A stretch of 42,361 bases of DNA from an uncultured Oscillospiraceae bacterium (GCA_944385545.1 CALWXQ010000010.1:1-42361), one strand, 5' to 3'; shown: positions 22,543 through 38,793, numbered from the stretch's first letter. Program-made: numbers and translations. The notes: a model not told the origin generated them from the sequence alone.

Positions 22543-23742
22543 ATGAAGTACATTGTGGTGCTGGGAGATGGCATGGCCGACGAGGCCGTGGCGGCTCTGG
22601 GGGGAATGACGCCTCTGGAGCGGGCAAATACCCCGGCCATGGACGATCTGGCCTCCAAAGGAGAGCTGGGCATGGTGCAGAACGTACCCGACGGCATGGC
22701 CCCGGGCAGCGACGTGGCAAATCTTTCGGTAATGGGCTACGACCCGGTGACCAACTACTCCGGACGATCTCCCCTGGAGGCCCTGAGCGTAGGCGTCGCC
22801 ATGGAGCCGGAGGATGTGATTTTCCGCTGCAACTTGGTGACGCTGACGGAGGACGGCCCCTACGCCGAAAAGACCATTCTCGATCACAGCTCCGGAGAAA
22901 TCGCCACCGCTGACGCCGATGTGCTTATGGATACCATTCGGGAGCATCTGAACAGCGACGCGGTGCAGTTTTATACCGGCACCAGCTACCGGCACATTAT
23001 GGTTTGGAAGCATGGCCGGGTGTCTGCCCTGAAGCCGCCCCATGACCACCTGACCCAGGTCATCGGGCCGCACCTTCCCAGGGAGGCATTCCTGAGGGAC
23101 ATGATGGAAAAGAGCTTCACGCTGCTCAATGACCACCCGCTGAACCGGGAGCGGGCAGCCCAGGGAAAGCATAAGGGAAACTCCCTTTGGTTCTGGGGAG
23201 CGGGCACCAAGCCCAGTCTGGAGGCCTTTGAAGCCAAAACCGGCCTGAAGGGGGCCATGATCTCCGCGGTGGATCTGCTCAAGGGCATCGCCGTGGCCGC
23301 CGGGATGCGGGTATACCAGGTAGAGGGGGCCACCGGCTCCATCGACACCAACTGGGAGGGAAAGGCCCAGGCCGCCGTGGACGCCCTGTTGAAGGACGGC
23401 TGCGACTTCGCCTATATCCACCTGGAGGCTCCGGACGAGATGGCCCACTTAGGCCTGCCGGAGGAAAAGGTCAGATCCATTGAATATTTGGACAGCCGGA
23501 TCGTGGCGCCGCTGTGCCGGGCCATGGAGGCGGCAGGGGAGGACTACCGGATGCTGATTCTGCCGGATCACCCAAACCTCCTGCGGCTGCGTACCCACAC
23601 GGCGGATCCCGTTCCCTATGTGCTCTACGACAGCACCAGGCAGCGCAGATCCCTGGCCCGGTATACCGAGGCGGAGGCCCGGGCGTCCGGGAATTTCGTA
23701 CCCATGGGCCACATGCTCATGGAGCGGTTTTTACAGCCATAG
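22543..23742 (+). CDS. Cofactor-independent phosphoglycerate mutase (ApgM type)
   Basis: A 399-residue member of the alkaline phosphatase superfamily, archaeal-type iPGM branch. It starts MKYIVVLGDGMAD (metal-binding Asp9) and has PGSDVANLSVMGYDP with the phosphoserine nucleophile near residue 60. Later come HLEAPDEMAHLG and LPDHPNLLRLRTHTADPVPY, supplying the other metal ligands. It interconverts 3- and 2-phosphoglycerate. Some relatives are called homoserine kinase-like, so the annotation should not be stretched. The length and ApgM motifs fit well. It heads a serine-synthesis cluster (serC 34 nt later, then serA). ATG at 22543 after GGAAGGAGA. Confidence 0.88.
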   Translation: MKYIVVLGDGMADEAVAALGGMTPLERANTPAMDDLASKGELGMVQNVPDGMAPGSDVANLSVMGYDPVTNYSGRSPLEALSVGVAMEPEDVIFRCNLVTLTEDGPYAEKTILDHSSGEIATADADVLMDTIREHLNSDAVQFYTGTSYRHIMVWKHGRVSALKPPHDHLTQVIGPHLPREAFLRDMMEKSFTLLNDHPLNRERAAQGKHKGNSLWFWGAGTKPSLEAFEAKTGLKGAMISAVDLLKGIAVAAGMRVYQVEGATGSIDTNWEGKAQAAVDALLKDGCDFAYIHLEAPDEMAHLGLPEEKVRSIEYLDSRIVAPLCRAMEAAGEDYRMLILPDHPNLLRLRTHTADPVPYVLYDSTRQRRSLARYTEAEARASGNFVPMGHMLMERFLQP

Positions 23743-23776
23743 AAACACCAATCTCTGACACATGGGAGGATAGACA

Positions 23777-24859
23777 ATGTCCAGAGTATATAATTTTTCC
23801 GCGGGGCCGGCGGTGCTGCCGGAAAGCGTGCTGCGGGAGGCGGCTGAGGAAATGCTGGATTACCGGGGCACCGGTATGTCCGTGATGGAGATGAGCCATC
23901 GCTCCAAGGCCTATCAGACCATTATCGACCAGGCGGAGGCGGATCTGCGCCAGCTGATGGGGATCCCGGAGCAGTATAAGGTGCTGTTCCTGCAGGGAGG
24001 CGCCTCTCAGCAGTTTGCTATGATCCCCATGAATCTGATGAAGAACCGGGTGGCTGACTACATCATCACCGGTCAGTGGGCCAAGAAGGCCTGGCAGGAG
24101 GCGCAGCTGTATGGCAAGGCCAATGTGGTGGCCTCCTCCGCGGATCGTACCTTCTCCTATATTCCCGACTGCTCGGATCTGCCCATCAGCGAGGATGCGG
24201 ACTATGTCTACATCTGCCAGAACAATACCATTTACGGCACCGCGTTCCACCAGTTGCCCAACACCAAGGGCAAGGATCTGGTAGCCGACGTGTCCAGCTG
24301 CTTCCTGTCCGAGCCCATGGATGTGACCAAGTACGCCCTGCTTTACGGCGGGGTGCAGAAGAACATCGGCCCCGCCGGTGTGGTCATCGCCGTCATCCGG
24401 GAGGATCTGGTTCGGGAGGAAGTCCTCCCCGGTACTCCTACCATGCTGCGCTATAAGACCCATGCCGACCACGGCTCGATGTATAACACCCCTCCGGCCT
24501 ATGGCATTTATATCTGCGGCAAGGTATTCAAGTGGCTGCTGGAGCTGGGCGGCCTGGAGGAGATCCAGAAGCGGAACGTGAAAAAGGCCGCGCTGCTGTA
24601 TGATTTCCTGGATCAGAGCCATCTGTTCCGGGGTACCGTGGAGAAGAAGGACCGGTCGCTGATGAACGTGCCCTTCGTCACCGGGGACGAGACCATGGAC
24701 ACCTGGTTTATCGAGGCGGCGGCCAAAGCCGGCTTCGTGAACCTGAAGGGCCACCGCAGCGTCGGCGGAATGCGGGCCAGCATCTACAACGCTATGCCCT
24801 ATGAAGGGGTGGAAGCGCTGGTAGCCTTTATGGATCGGTTTGAAAGAGAGAACCGCTGA
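23777..24859 (+). CDS. serC: Phosphoserine aminotransferase
   Basis: A 360-residue PLP-dependent aminotransferase (class V). The N-terminus VYNFSAGPAVLP is diagnostic. GTGMSVMEMSHRS and FLQGGASQQF bind phosphate and cofactor, and the PLP lysine is Lys195 in GGVQKNIGPAG. It converts 3-phosphohydroxypyruvate and glutamate to phosphoserine. ATG at 23777 follows GGAGGATAG. It sits between the phosphoglycerate mutase and serA genes, the neighbouring steps. No phosphoserine phosphatase gene is in the window. Confidence 0.96.
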   Translation: MSRVYNFSAGPAVLPESVLREAAEEMLDYRGTGMSVMEMSHRSKAYQTIIDQAEADLRQLMGIPEQYKVLFLQGGASQQFAMIPMNLMKNRVADYIITGQWAKKAWQEAQLYGKANVVASSADRTFSYIPDCSDLPISEDADYVYICQNNTIYGTAFHQLPNTKGKDLVADVSSCFLSEPMDVTKYALLYGGVQKNIGPAGVVIAVIREDLVREEVLPGTPTMLRYKTHADHGSMYNTPPAYGIYICGKVFKWLLELGGLEEIQKRNVKKAALLYDFLDQSHLFRGTVEKKDRSLMNVPFVTGDETMDTWFIEAAAKAGFVNLKGHRSVGGMRASIYNAMPYEGVEALVAFMDRFERENR

Positions 24860-24887
24860 GGCGGGCTGAAGGAAGAAGGGAAGATCC

Positions 24888-26051
24888 ATGTACAACATTC
24901 ATTATCTGAACAAGATCTCCGCCCAGGGAACTGCCCTGTGGTCGGAAAATTTCGCCCTGACCGACGATGTGGAGAAGGCCGACGGCATTCTGGTGCGCAG
25001 CGCGAATATGCACGAAATGCATCTTCCGGACAATTTGGCTGCCGTGGCCAGAGCGGGAGCGGGTGTGAACAACATTCCTCTGACCAGCTGCGCGGAGAAG
25101 GGCATTGTGGTATTCAACACCCCCGGCGCCAACGCCAACTCCGTGATGGAGCTGGCCCTGTGCGGTATGCTGCTCAGCTGCCGGGACATTGTGGGCGGCA
25201 TCAACTGGGTGCAGTCCATCAAGGGCAGCAGCGAGATCGGCCGCCTGGTGGAGAAGGGGAAGTCTCAATTCGCCGGCCATGAAATCCGCCACAAGAATCT
25301 GGGCGTTATCGGCCTGGGCGCCGTAGGCGGCCCTCTGGCCAACGCCGCCCGGCGGCTGGGGATGAACGTCTACGGCTGCGACCCGTTTATTTCCATTGAA
25401 GCGGCCTGGCATTTGGACAGCCACATCCTCCGGGTGAATAAACGGGAGGATCTATACGCGCAGTGCGACATCATCTCCCTGCACACGCCGCTGCTGGAGG
25501 ACACGCGGAAGATGATCAACGCCGAGGCCATTGCCAAGATGAAGGACGGGGTCATTATTTTGAACTTTGCCCGGGATCTGCTGGTGGACGACGACGCCAT
25601 GGCCCAGGCTCTGGCCTCCGGGAAGGTGTCCCGGTATGTCACCGACTTCCCCAATGAAAAGACTGCCAATATGCCTGGCTGCATCGCCATTCCCCACCTG
25701 GGCGCCTCTACCGAGGAGTCTGAGGACAACTGCTCCAAAATGGCGGTGCGGGAGATGATGAACTACCTGGAAAACGGCAACATCAACAATTCCGTCAACT
25801 ACCCCAACTGCGATATGGGCGTGTGCGCCACCCAGGGGCGGATCACCATTCTCCACCGGAACATTCCCAACTCCCTGGGCCGGTTCACAGCCGCCATTGC
25901 CGGGGAGAACATCAACATTGACAGCCTGATGAACAAGAGCCGGGGAGAATACGCCTATACCATGCTGGATCTGGATCGCCACCCGTCGGAGGATGTGGTG
26001 GAGCATCTGAAGCAGGTGGAAGGCGTGCTCAGGGTTCGGGTAATCAAGTAA
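24888..26051 (+). CDS. serA: D-3-phosphoglycerate dehydrogenase
   Basis: A 387-residue D-2-hydroxyacid dehydrogenase. The NAD-binding motif is GVIGLGAVGG (about 141-150), the substrate-binding/catalytic Arg region is VARAGAGVNNIP, and the catalytic His is in IPHLGASTEESEDN. A C-terminal ACT domain (about 318-387, ITILHRNIPNSLGR) may bind serine for feedback control. It lacks the long intervening domain of larger SerA forms. It makes 3-phosphohydroxypyruvate, the first committed step to serine. It follows serC by 28 nt and the transcript ends at the terminator near 26070. Confidence 0.96.
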   Translation: MYNIHYLNKISAQGTALWSENFALTDDVEKADGILVRSANMHEMHLPDNLAAVARAGAGVNNIPLTSCAEKGIVVFNTPGANANSVMELALCGMLLSCRDIVGGINWVQSIKGSSEIGRLVEKGKSQFAGHEIRHKNLGVIGLGAVGGPLANAARRLGMNVYGCDPFISIEAAWHLDSHILRVNKREDLYAQCDIISLHTPLLEDTRKMINAEAIAKMKDGVIILNFARDLLVDDDAMAQALASGKVSRYVTDFPNEKTANMPGCIAIPHLGASTEESEDNCSKMAVREMMNYLENGNINNSVNYPNCDMGVCATQGRITILHRNIPNSLGRFTAAIAGENINIDSLMNKSRGEYAYTMLDLDRHPSEDVVEHLKQVEGVLRVRVIK

Positions 26052-26069
26052 TCACGGCGAAACAAAAGC

Positions 26070-26113
26070 AAACCGCGCATTCACCCTGGGGGAAGGGGAA
26101 TGCGCGGTTTTTT
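26070..26113 (+). terminator. Intrinsic terminator after serA
   Basis: A 13-bp stem (26070-26082/26098-26110) with a loop of 15 nt, followed by TTT to make T6. It separates the serine cluster from rpoB. Confidence 0.92.
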
Positions 26114-26178
26114 GGCGGGGTTGCCGGATCGGCGCAAAAAAAAGAGGCGTCAGGCCTCGCAATTGTGGAAAATATTCA

Positions 26179-26207
26179 TTGACAAACATAACGCGGTGTG
26201 ATAAAAT
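26179..26207 (+). promoter_or_regulatory. Promoter of rpoBC
   Basis: Perfect TTGACA (26179-26184), 17-bp spacer, TAAAAT (26202-26207). A strong vegetative promoter giving rpoBC its own ~150-nt leader instead of transcription from upstream ribosomal genes. Confidence 0.88.
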
Positions 26208-26218
26208 GATACTCCATA

Positions 26219-26274
26219 CTGTGGTAGTATGCCCACCTGCGGGCATTCCTTCCAACATGGTCATTTTACCACAG
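26219..26274 (+). promoter_or_regulatory. Structured 5' leader hairpin of rpoB mRNA
   Basis: An outer 8-bp stem (CTGTGGTA 26219-26226/26267-26274) encloses an inner hairpin (26229-26234/26241-26246). It lies a few nucleotides after the predicted transcription start. It could stabilise the mRNA end or be a regulatory site. No T-run follows. Confidence 0.5.
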
Positions 26275-26365
26275 AAATGGGAGATTGTCAAGAGCGAAGT
26301 TTATTGAATTTGGCAACTGACCCGAGCGTATCATAAGCAACACACAATCCGAAAGAAAGGCTGTG

Positions 26366-30055
<3,690 letters not shown>

Positions 30056-30066
30056 GGAGGCTACAC

Positions 30067-33762
<3,696 letters not shown>

Positions 33763-33769
33763 GGAACCG

Positions 33770-33798
33770 CCGCCGGCGTCTCGCGTAGACGCCGGCGG
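33770..33798 (+). terminator. Terminator after rpoC
   Basis: An 11-bp GC stem (33770-33780/33788-33798) with a 7-nt loop, followed by a T-containing GTTTGGCATTTT tail. Confidence 0.75.
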
Positions 33799-33894
33799 GT
33801 TTGGCATTTTGCACGAAAGGCCGGGGCCGGGGTAGGGGAGGCGGAAGCAAAATACTGAATTGCCGGATAGGAGCGGGAAAAATCCGGGATATTA

Positions 33895-33923
33895 TTGACA
33901 TTTTTTAAGAAATGTGGTATGTT
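33895..33923 (+). promoter_or_regulatory. Promoter of the structured leader/pot operon
   Basis: Perfect TTGACA (33895-33900), 17-bp spacer, TATGTT (33918-33923). It starts a transcript near 33930 that first crosses the structured interval and a terminator before potA. Confidence 0.78.
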
Positions 33924-33929
33924 CATATC

Positions 33930-34305
33930 GTCTCAATTGGAAAGGGTCTTTCCGAAGCAAGATGTGCGACCGCCGGTTGTCTGCCGGCTAAGGCCATACG
34001 GACAGCCGGGTCGAATGCCGAAAACCGCCTTACGCGGTTGGCAACATATGTTGCCTTATTGATTGAGTTAAAAGCTCAGTTTTATAAGTTGGTTACTATA
34101 AACCAGGTCCCTCGTGGCAAAACTTGTGAAATGGTCAATAAGAGTAGTAAGCGCAATCTTTGCTATATAGACTCTGATCCCATTGTGATTGAGAAGAATC
34201 CCCATCCCGTCCTGCGCCTTTCAGCCCGAACGCGGGATCCTGGCGGGATCGCGACTATATCACACTCGCAAGTGGCATGCTACGTATGTGGCATGCCGCT
34301 TTTTT
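33930..34305 (+). ncRNA. Structured leader RNA or small RNA candidate, family unknown
   Basis: About 375 nt between a strong promoter and an intrinsic terminator, AT-richer than the neighbours and without a credible ORF (the open frame that crosses it starts inside the promoter and has no ribosome binding site). Inverted repeats include GCCGG/CCGGC with a 7-nt loop near 33973-33989 and AACCGC/GCGGTT (about 34022-34038). A 16-bp palindrome GGCAACATATGTTGCC follows (about 34040-34055), with TGAG/CTCA further on. I found no motif of tmRNA, RNase P, SRP, T-box, cobalamin, TPP or SAM elements. It could be a riboswitch/attenuator controlling potABCD or an independent small RNA. Confidence 0.5.
34270..34305 (+). 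terminator. Intrinsic terminator 37 nt before potA
   Basis: An 11-bp stem (34270-34280/34291-34301; one G-T pair) with a 10-nt loop and T6 (34300-34305). Since potA has no other promoter visible between here and its start, this may be an attenuator. Confidence 0.85.
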
Positions 34306-34342
34306 GCTGTTGGGCTTCAGACAGATAAAGGAGAAATCGCGT

Positions 34343-35458
34343 ATGGACAAGATCATCGAATTGAAGAATATATCCAAATCCTTCGACGGGGAAATGGTGC
34401 TGGACAACATCAGCCTGGATATTTACGACAATGAATTCATTACCCTGCTGGGGCCATCCGGCTGTGGTAAGACCACCACCCTGCGGATGATCGGCGGCTT
34501 CGTTCAGCCGGATCAGGGCGACGTGATCTTTATGGGTCAGCGGATTAACGATGTGCCCCCCCATAAGCGAAATGTCAATACGGTGTTCCAGAAATACGCC
34601 TTGTTTCCCCATCTGAACGTCTTTGAGAATGTGGCCTTCCCCCTGCGGGAGAAGGGCGTCCCCAAGAAGGAGATCAAGGAAAAGGTGGAGGAAATGCTGA
34701 AGCTGGTGATGCTCTCCGGCTTTGCCAACCGCCGGGTCACTATGCTCTCCGGCGGTCAGCAGCAGCGGGTTGCCATTGCCCGGGCGCTGGTGAGCCATCC
34801 CCGGGTGCTGCTGCTGGACGAGCCTCTGGGAGCCCTGGATCTGAAGCTGCGCAAGGACATGCAGCAGGAGCTGAAGAAGATTCAGAAGTCCACGGGCATT
34901 ACTTTCATCTTCGTCACCCATGACCAGGAGGAGGCCCTGTCCATGTCCGATACCATTGTGGTCATGAGCGAGGGCAAGATCCAGCAGATCGGCACTCCCA
35001 CGGATATTTACAACGAGCCGGTGAACGCCTTCGTGGCCGACTTCATCGGGGAGAGCAACATCGTCGACGGCGTGATGCTGGAGGACTATAAGGTTCGTTT
35101 CTCCAAGCACACCTTCCGGTGCCTGGACGCCGGTTTCGGCCGGAATGAGCCGGTGGATGTGGTGGTGCGGCCGGAGGATGTGGACATCGTTCCGGCGGAC
35201 AAGGGCATGTTCAGCGGTGTGGTGACTTCGGTGACCTTCATGGGCGTGCACAATGAGATCATCGTGGACATCGACGGCTTCAAATGGATGATCCAGACCA
35301 CCGACTCGGTAAACGAGGGGGAGCGCATCGGCCTGCACCTGGATCCCGACGCCATTCACATTATGAAAAAGTCCAAGTATTCCGGCATGTTCGGCGACTA
35401 TTCCTCCTACTCTGATGAGCTTGACGAGCTGTCCAATCCGGGAGGCGAGGAAGAATGA
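34343..35458 (+). CDS. potA: Spermidine/putrescine ABC transporter ATPase
   Basis: A 371-residue importer ATPase: Walker A GPSGCGKT (37-44), Q-loop FQKYALFP, signature LSGGQQQR (135-142), Walker B VLLLDE (155-160) and FVTHD. The C-terminal third (about 240-355) is the TOBE-type regulatory domain ([12 protein letters not shown]). Together with two permeases and a lipoprotein downstream this is a standard polyamine importer, with PotA coupling ATP hydrolysis to uptake. The ATG at 34343 follows AAAGGAGAAA. Its stop overlaps the potB start (ATGA). Confidence 0.95.
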   Translation: MDKIIELKNISKSFDGEMVLDNISLDIYDNEFITLLGPSGCGKTTTLRMIGGFVQPDQGDVIFMGQRINDVPPHKRNVNTVFQKYALFPHLNVFENVAFPLREKGVPKKEIKEKVEEMLKLVMLSGFANRRVTMLSGGQQQRVAIARALVSHPRVLLLDEPLGALDLKLRKDMQQELKKIQKSTGITFIFVTHDQEEALSMSDTIVVMSEGKIQQIGTPTDIYNEPVNAFVADFIGESNIVDGVMLEDYKVRFSKHTFRCLDAGFGRNEPVDVVVRPEDVDIVPADKGMFSGVVTSVTFMGVHNEIIVDIDGFKWMIQTTDSVNEGERIGLHLDPDAIHIMKKSKYSGMFGDYSSYSDELDELSNPGGEEE

Positions 35459-36330
35459 ACCGAAAGCTGAACACCTACCGGGCTATGCTGCTGCCCTATT
35501 CCATCTGGGCGATTCTGTTCATCCTGGTTCCTCTGGGTTTTGTAGGCTACTACGCCTTTACGGATGACAGCTTCCATTTTACCATGGAGCACTTCGTCCG
35601 GTTCTTTACCGCCACCAGCAGCATCACCGAGGACGACGGCACCACCCGGGAAGTGCGGACGTATGTGCTGATCTTCCTGCGGTCGGTGAAGCTGGCCTGC
35701 GTCTCCACCCTGATCTGCCTGCTGCTGGGCTATCCTGTGGCCTATATTATGTCCCGTGCCAAGGAAAAGACCCAGAAGGTGATGATGACCCTGATTATGA
35801 TCCCCATGTGGATGAATTTCTTGATCCGCACCTATGCTTGGATGACCATTATGCAGGACACCGGCATTCTCAACAATATCCTGGAGGCCCTGGGCTTTGG
35901 GCGGATCCGGATCATCGGCACGGAAACCGCCGTGGTCGTGGGCATGGTCTATGACTACTTCCCCTATATGGTGCTGCCCATTTACTCCATTATGGCCAAA
36001 ATGGATGTGCGCCTGGTGGAGGCGGCCAGAGACCTGGGCTGCGGGAGCCTATCGGTGCTGCGGCGGGTGATCTTCCCGCTGAGTCTGCCCGGCGTGATTT
36101 CCGGCATCACCATGGTGCTCATCCCGTCTATCAGCACCTTCTACATTTCCCAGAAGCTGGGCAACGGAAAGTTCTTCCTCATCGGCGACGCCATTGAGGG
36201 CCAGTATGTGGCCAACAATCTGCACTTTGCGGCGGCCATCGCCTTTATCCTCATGGTGATTCTGCTGGCGGCCATGGCCCTGGTGAAGTACAGCACCGAG
36301 CGCTATGTCTACGGAGGTGAGTCTGAATGA
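35455..36330 (+). CDS. potB: Spermidine/putrescine ABC transporter permease PotB
   Basis: A 291-residue permease with about six membrane helices. The EAA loop [25 protein letters not shown] lies about residues 190-214 (here divided: [25 protein letters not shown]) and docks on PotA. A soluble loop after helix 1 (about 35-65) is typical of PotB. It overlaps potA by 4 nt and potC by 4 nt, so stoichiometric translation of the complex is expected. Confidence 0.94.
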   Translation: MNRKLNTYRAMLLPYSIWAILFILVPLGFVGYYAFTDDSFHFTMEHFVRFFTATSSITEDDGTTREVRTYVLIFLRSVKLACVSTLICLLLGYPVAYIMSRAKEKTQKVMMTLIMIPMWMNFLIRTYAWMTIMQDTGILNNILEALGFGRIRIIGTETAVVVGMVYDYFPYMVLPIYSIMAKMDVRLVEAARDLGCGSLSVLRRVIFPLSLPGVISGITMVLIPSISTFYISQKLGNGKFFLIGDAIEGQYVANNLHFAAAIAFILMVILLAAMALVKYSTERYVYGGESE

Positions 36331-37151
36331 AACTGGGTTCGAAAATCTATACCACCATCATCTTCCTCTTCCTGTTCGCGCCGATTGTGGTCATGCTGAT
36401 CTATTCCTTCAATGACAGCAAGAGTTTGTCGGTGTACTCCGGCTTTTCCCTGCGGTGGTACAAGGAACTGCTCAACGACCGCAACACCCTGGAATCTGTG
36501 AAGAATACCTTCATTCTGGCCTTTTCCGCCACGGCCATCTCCACGGTTATGGGCACCGCCGCCGCTGTGGGCATCAATAAGCTCCGGGGGGCCTGGTATT
36601 GCCGGGTGCTGAAGACGGCCACCGACATTCCCATGACCAATCCGGACATCATCACCGGTATCTCCCTGATGCTCATGTTCGTATTCGTGGGCAGGCTGGT
36701 GGGGGCTACCAGCAGCTTAAGCTTCTGGACGATGCTTATCGCCCATGTGACTTTCTGCCTGCCCTATGTGATCTTGCAGGTGCTTCCCAAGCTCCAGCAG
36801 ATGGATCGCAGCCTGCCGGAGGCGGCTATGGATCTGGGCTGCACCCCCCTGCGGGCCTTTTTCAAGGTGGAGCTGCCGGAGATCCTGCCAGGCATCATCA
36901 CCGGCGCCATTATGGCCTTTACCATGTCCCTGGATGACTTTGTCATCAGCTATTTCACCACCGGCAACGGCTTCGAGACTCTGCCCATCCGGATCTACGG
37001 CATGACCAAGAAGACCGTTACGCCCAAGATGTACGCTTTGGCGACGCTGATCTTCTTCGTGACCATGTCCCTGCTGATCTTCAGCAATGTGGTGGACAAC
37101 GATCAGCGCAGGGAGAAAAAGGGACGCAAGGATCCCTATTCCATTCAGTAA
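36327..37151 (+). CDS. potC: Spermidine/putrescine ABC transporter permease PotC
   Basis: A 274-residue permease with about six helices. The EAA motif is EAAMDLGCTPLRAFFKVELPE (in two parts, about 164-185), followed by LPGIITGAIMAFTMSLDDFVISYFTTG, a strongly conserved PotC segment. It pairs with PotB to form the channel. The start overlaps the potB stop (ATGA). It is 72 nt upstream of potD. Confidence 0.95.
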   Translation: MKLGSKIYTTIIFLFLFAPIVVMLIYSFNDSKSLSVYSGFSLRWYKELLNDRNTLESVKNTFILAFSATAISTVMGTAAAVGINKLRGAWYCRVLKTATDIPMTNPDIITGISLMLMFVFVGRLVGATSSLSFWTMLIAHVTFCLPYVILQVLPKLQQMDRSLPEAAMDLGCTPLRAFFKVELPEILPGIITGAIMAFTMSLDDFVISYFTTGNGFETLPIRIYGMTKKTVTPKMYALATLIFFVTMSLLIFSNVVDNDQRREKKGRKDPYSIQ

Positions 37152-37222
37152 TTCCCCGGAGGCTGCCGGGCTGACCCGTTACCGACGCCCGGCAGGATCC
37201 GGATATTATAAGGAGGAAATGT

Positions 37223-38332
37223 ATGAAAAAGAAACTTTTGGCAATGATTCTGGCTGTCGCGGCGCTGTGCCTGTGCCTGTACGGCTGCGGCGGCTCCGAC
37301 AAGCTGACGCTGAATGTCTATAACTGGGGCGAATATATTTCCGACGGCAGCGACGGCAGCTTCGATACCATACGGGAATTTGAAATATGGTACGAGGAGA
37401 CCTACGGCCAGCCGGTGACGGTGAACTACAGCACCTTCGCTTCCAACGAGGACATGTACAGCAAGATCTCCAGCGGCGCGGTGAGCTATGACGTGATCAT
37501 CCCTTCGGACTATATGATTGCCCGGATGGCTCAGGAGGATATGCTGCTGCCTCTGAATTTTGACAATATTCCCAACTACGCCAACATTGACGACGCGTTT
37601 AAGGGGCTGTACTACGATCCGGAGAATCAGTATTCCGTTCCCTACACCTACGGCATCGTCGGCGTGATCTACAATGCCAATGTGGTGGATGAGGCGGATA
37701 TCGGCGGCTGGGAGCTGCTGTGGAATGAAAAGTACGCCGACTCCATTTTGCAGTTCAACAACTCCCGGGATGCCTTCGGTACCGCCATGTACAAGCTGGG
37801 CATTGATGTCAATACCAGCGATAAGGCGCTTTGGGATCAGGCGTATGAGGAAATGCTGGCCCAGCGGCCCCTGGTGTACAGCTATGTTATGGACGAGATT
37901 TTCAACATGATGGAAGCCGGTGAGGCGGCCATCGGCGCCTACTACGCCGGCGACTACTTCACCATGAGGGACGCCCAGGCGGAGGATGTGGATCTGCGGT
38001 TCTACTATCCCGAGCGCACCAATTACTATGTGGACGCCATGTGCATCCCTTCCTGCGCCCAGAACAAGGAGCTGGCGGAGATTTTCATCAACTATATGCT
38101 CTCCGAGGAGCCGGCCATTGCCAACGCGGAGTATACCTACTATGCCTCTCCCAACAGCGTCGTGTACAATAACCCCGGCTACATCGAGGATATGGGAGAA
38201 GAAGTGATGGCGGTGCTCTATCCGGAGCTGGGGAATTTCTCCGAGCAGTACAATATCTATGCCTTCCGGAATCTGGACGGGGAAATGCTGGACTACCTGA
38301 ATACCCTCTGGGAAAACATCAAAATCAATTGA
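37223..38332 (+). CDS. potD: Spermidine/putrescine-binding lipoprotein PotD
   Basis: A 369-residue extracellular solute-binding protein. It has a lipoprotein signal peptide (MKKKLLAMILAVAALCLCL) with lipobox LYGC and the mature N-terminal Cys at about residue 18-22. The mature part begins LTLNVYNWGEYIS, the typical PotD/PotF start. Trp, Tyr and Asp residues that line polyamine pockets are present (e.g. SYDVIIPSDYMI, YGIVGVIYN). It delivers spermidine or putrescine to PotBC. ATG at 37223 follows AAGGAGGAA. A hairpin terminator follows directly. Confidence 0.94.
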   Translation: MKKKLLAMILAVAALCLCLYGCGGSDKLTLNVYNWGEYISDGSDGSFDTIREFEIWYEETYGQPVTVNYSTFASNEDMYSKISSGAVSYDVIIPSDYMIARMAQEDMLLPLNFDNIPNYANIDDAFKGLYYDPENQYSVPYTYGIVGVIYNANVVDEADIGGWELLWNEKYADSILQFNNSRDAFGTAMYKLGIDVNTSDKALWDQAYEEMLAQRPLVYSYVMDEIFNMMEAGEAAIGAYYAGDYFTMRDAQAEDVDLRFYYPERTNYYVDAMCIPSCAQNKELAEIFINYMLSEEPAIANAEYTYYASPNSVVYNNPGYIEDMGEEVMAVLYPELGNFSEQYNIYAFRNLDGEMLDYLNTLWENIKIN

Positions 38333-38337
38333 TCCGG

Positions 38338-38374
38338 AAAGGGCGCATTTGGACGGGATCCATATGCGCCCTTT
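38338..38374 (+). terminator. Terminator after potD
   Basis: An 11-bp stem (38338-38348/38364-38374) with a 15-nt loop and T-rich end (CTTTTCG). It isolates the pot operon from the next promoter. Confidence 0.8.
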
Positions 38375-38399
38375 TCGCAAAAAATGATGGATATTTTTG

Positions 38400-38427
38400 T
38401 TGACTTTTTTGAAAAACAGCGTATAAT
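38400..38427 (+). promoter_or_regulatory. Promoter of the L7Ae-str operon
   Basis: TTGACT (38400-38405), 16-bp spacer, perfect TATAAT (38422-38427). The expected start point (about 38434) lies only 3-4 nt before the ATG at 38438. Confidence 0.85.
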
Positions 38428-38437
38428 ATAAATTCGT

Positions 38438-38719
38438 ATGGATAAGAAAAACGATTGTAAAATACCGAAGTGCGGCACTTTCCCGGCGCGGCCCGGAGAA
38501 AAGCTGGTGGTCGGCACCAAGCAGCTGAAGAAGGCTGTGACTGCCGGCCGGGCAAGGTATGTTTACCTGGCGGAAAACGCCGATCCTGGGGTAGTCGGGC
38601 CCATCGAGGCCATGTGTACCCAGCGAAATATCCACATCACCTGGATCAGCAGCATGGCCGAGCTCGGCCGGGCCTGCGGAATCGAGGTGGGGGCGGCAGC
38701 GGCGGCTGTCGTCGATTGA
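38438..38719 (+). CDS. L7Ae/YbxF-type K-turn RNA-binding ribosomal protein
   Basis: A protein of the L7Ae/L30e/S12e family, which binds kink-turn RNA. The core reads [27 protein letters not shown]...[14 protein letters not shown], close to YbxF/RplGB, which in Bacillus also lies just before rpsL. From the ATG at 38438 it is 93 residues, but no ribosome binding site precedes this ATG and it sits 3-4 nt from the predicted transcription start, so translation would be leaderless. Alternatively GTG at 38507, with GGAGAA 8 nt before it, gives 70 residues starting at VGTKQ, but this trims the expected first helix. I report the longer form. Confidence 0.82.
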   Translation: MDKKNDCKIPKCGTFPARPGEKLVVGTKQLKKAVTAGRARYVYLAENADPGVVGPIEAMCTQRNIHITWISSMAELGRACGIEVGAAAAAVVD

Positions 38720-38793
38720 CCAAGGTTCTATCGGAGATCCTCCGTAGAATAATACCCGCCTGTCCGGCGAGAACAAAAGAAAGGAGAAAATTG

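Noticed and set aside
33930..34305. Identification of the structured interval as RNase P RNA, tmRNA, 6S or SRP RNA
   Set aside because: The conserved core motifs of these RNAs (e.g. GAGGAAAGTCC of RNase P, the tag ORF and 3' acceptor of tmRNA, the GGAAGGAAGCAGC-like SRP loop) are not present.
33912..34328. A 138-codon + strand frame across the structured interval before potA
   Set aside because: Its ATG lies inside the promoter, there is no ribosome binding site, and it reads through a terminator hairpin. The composition differs from genuine genes here.
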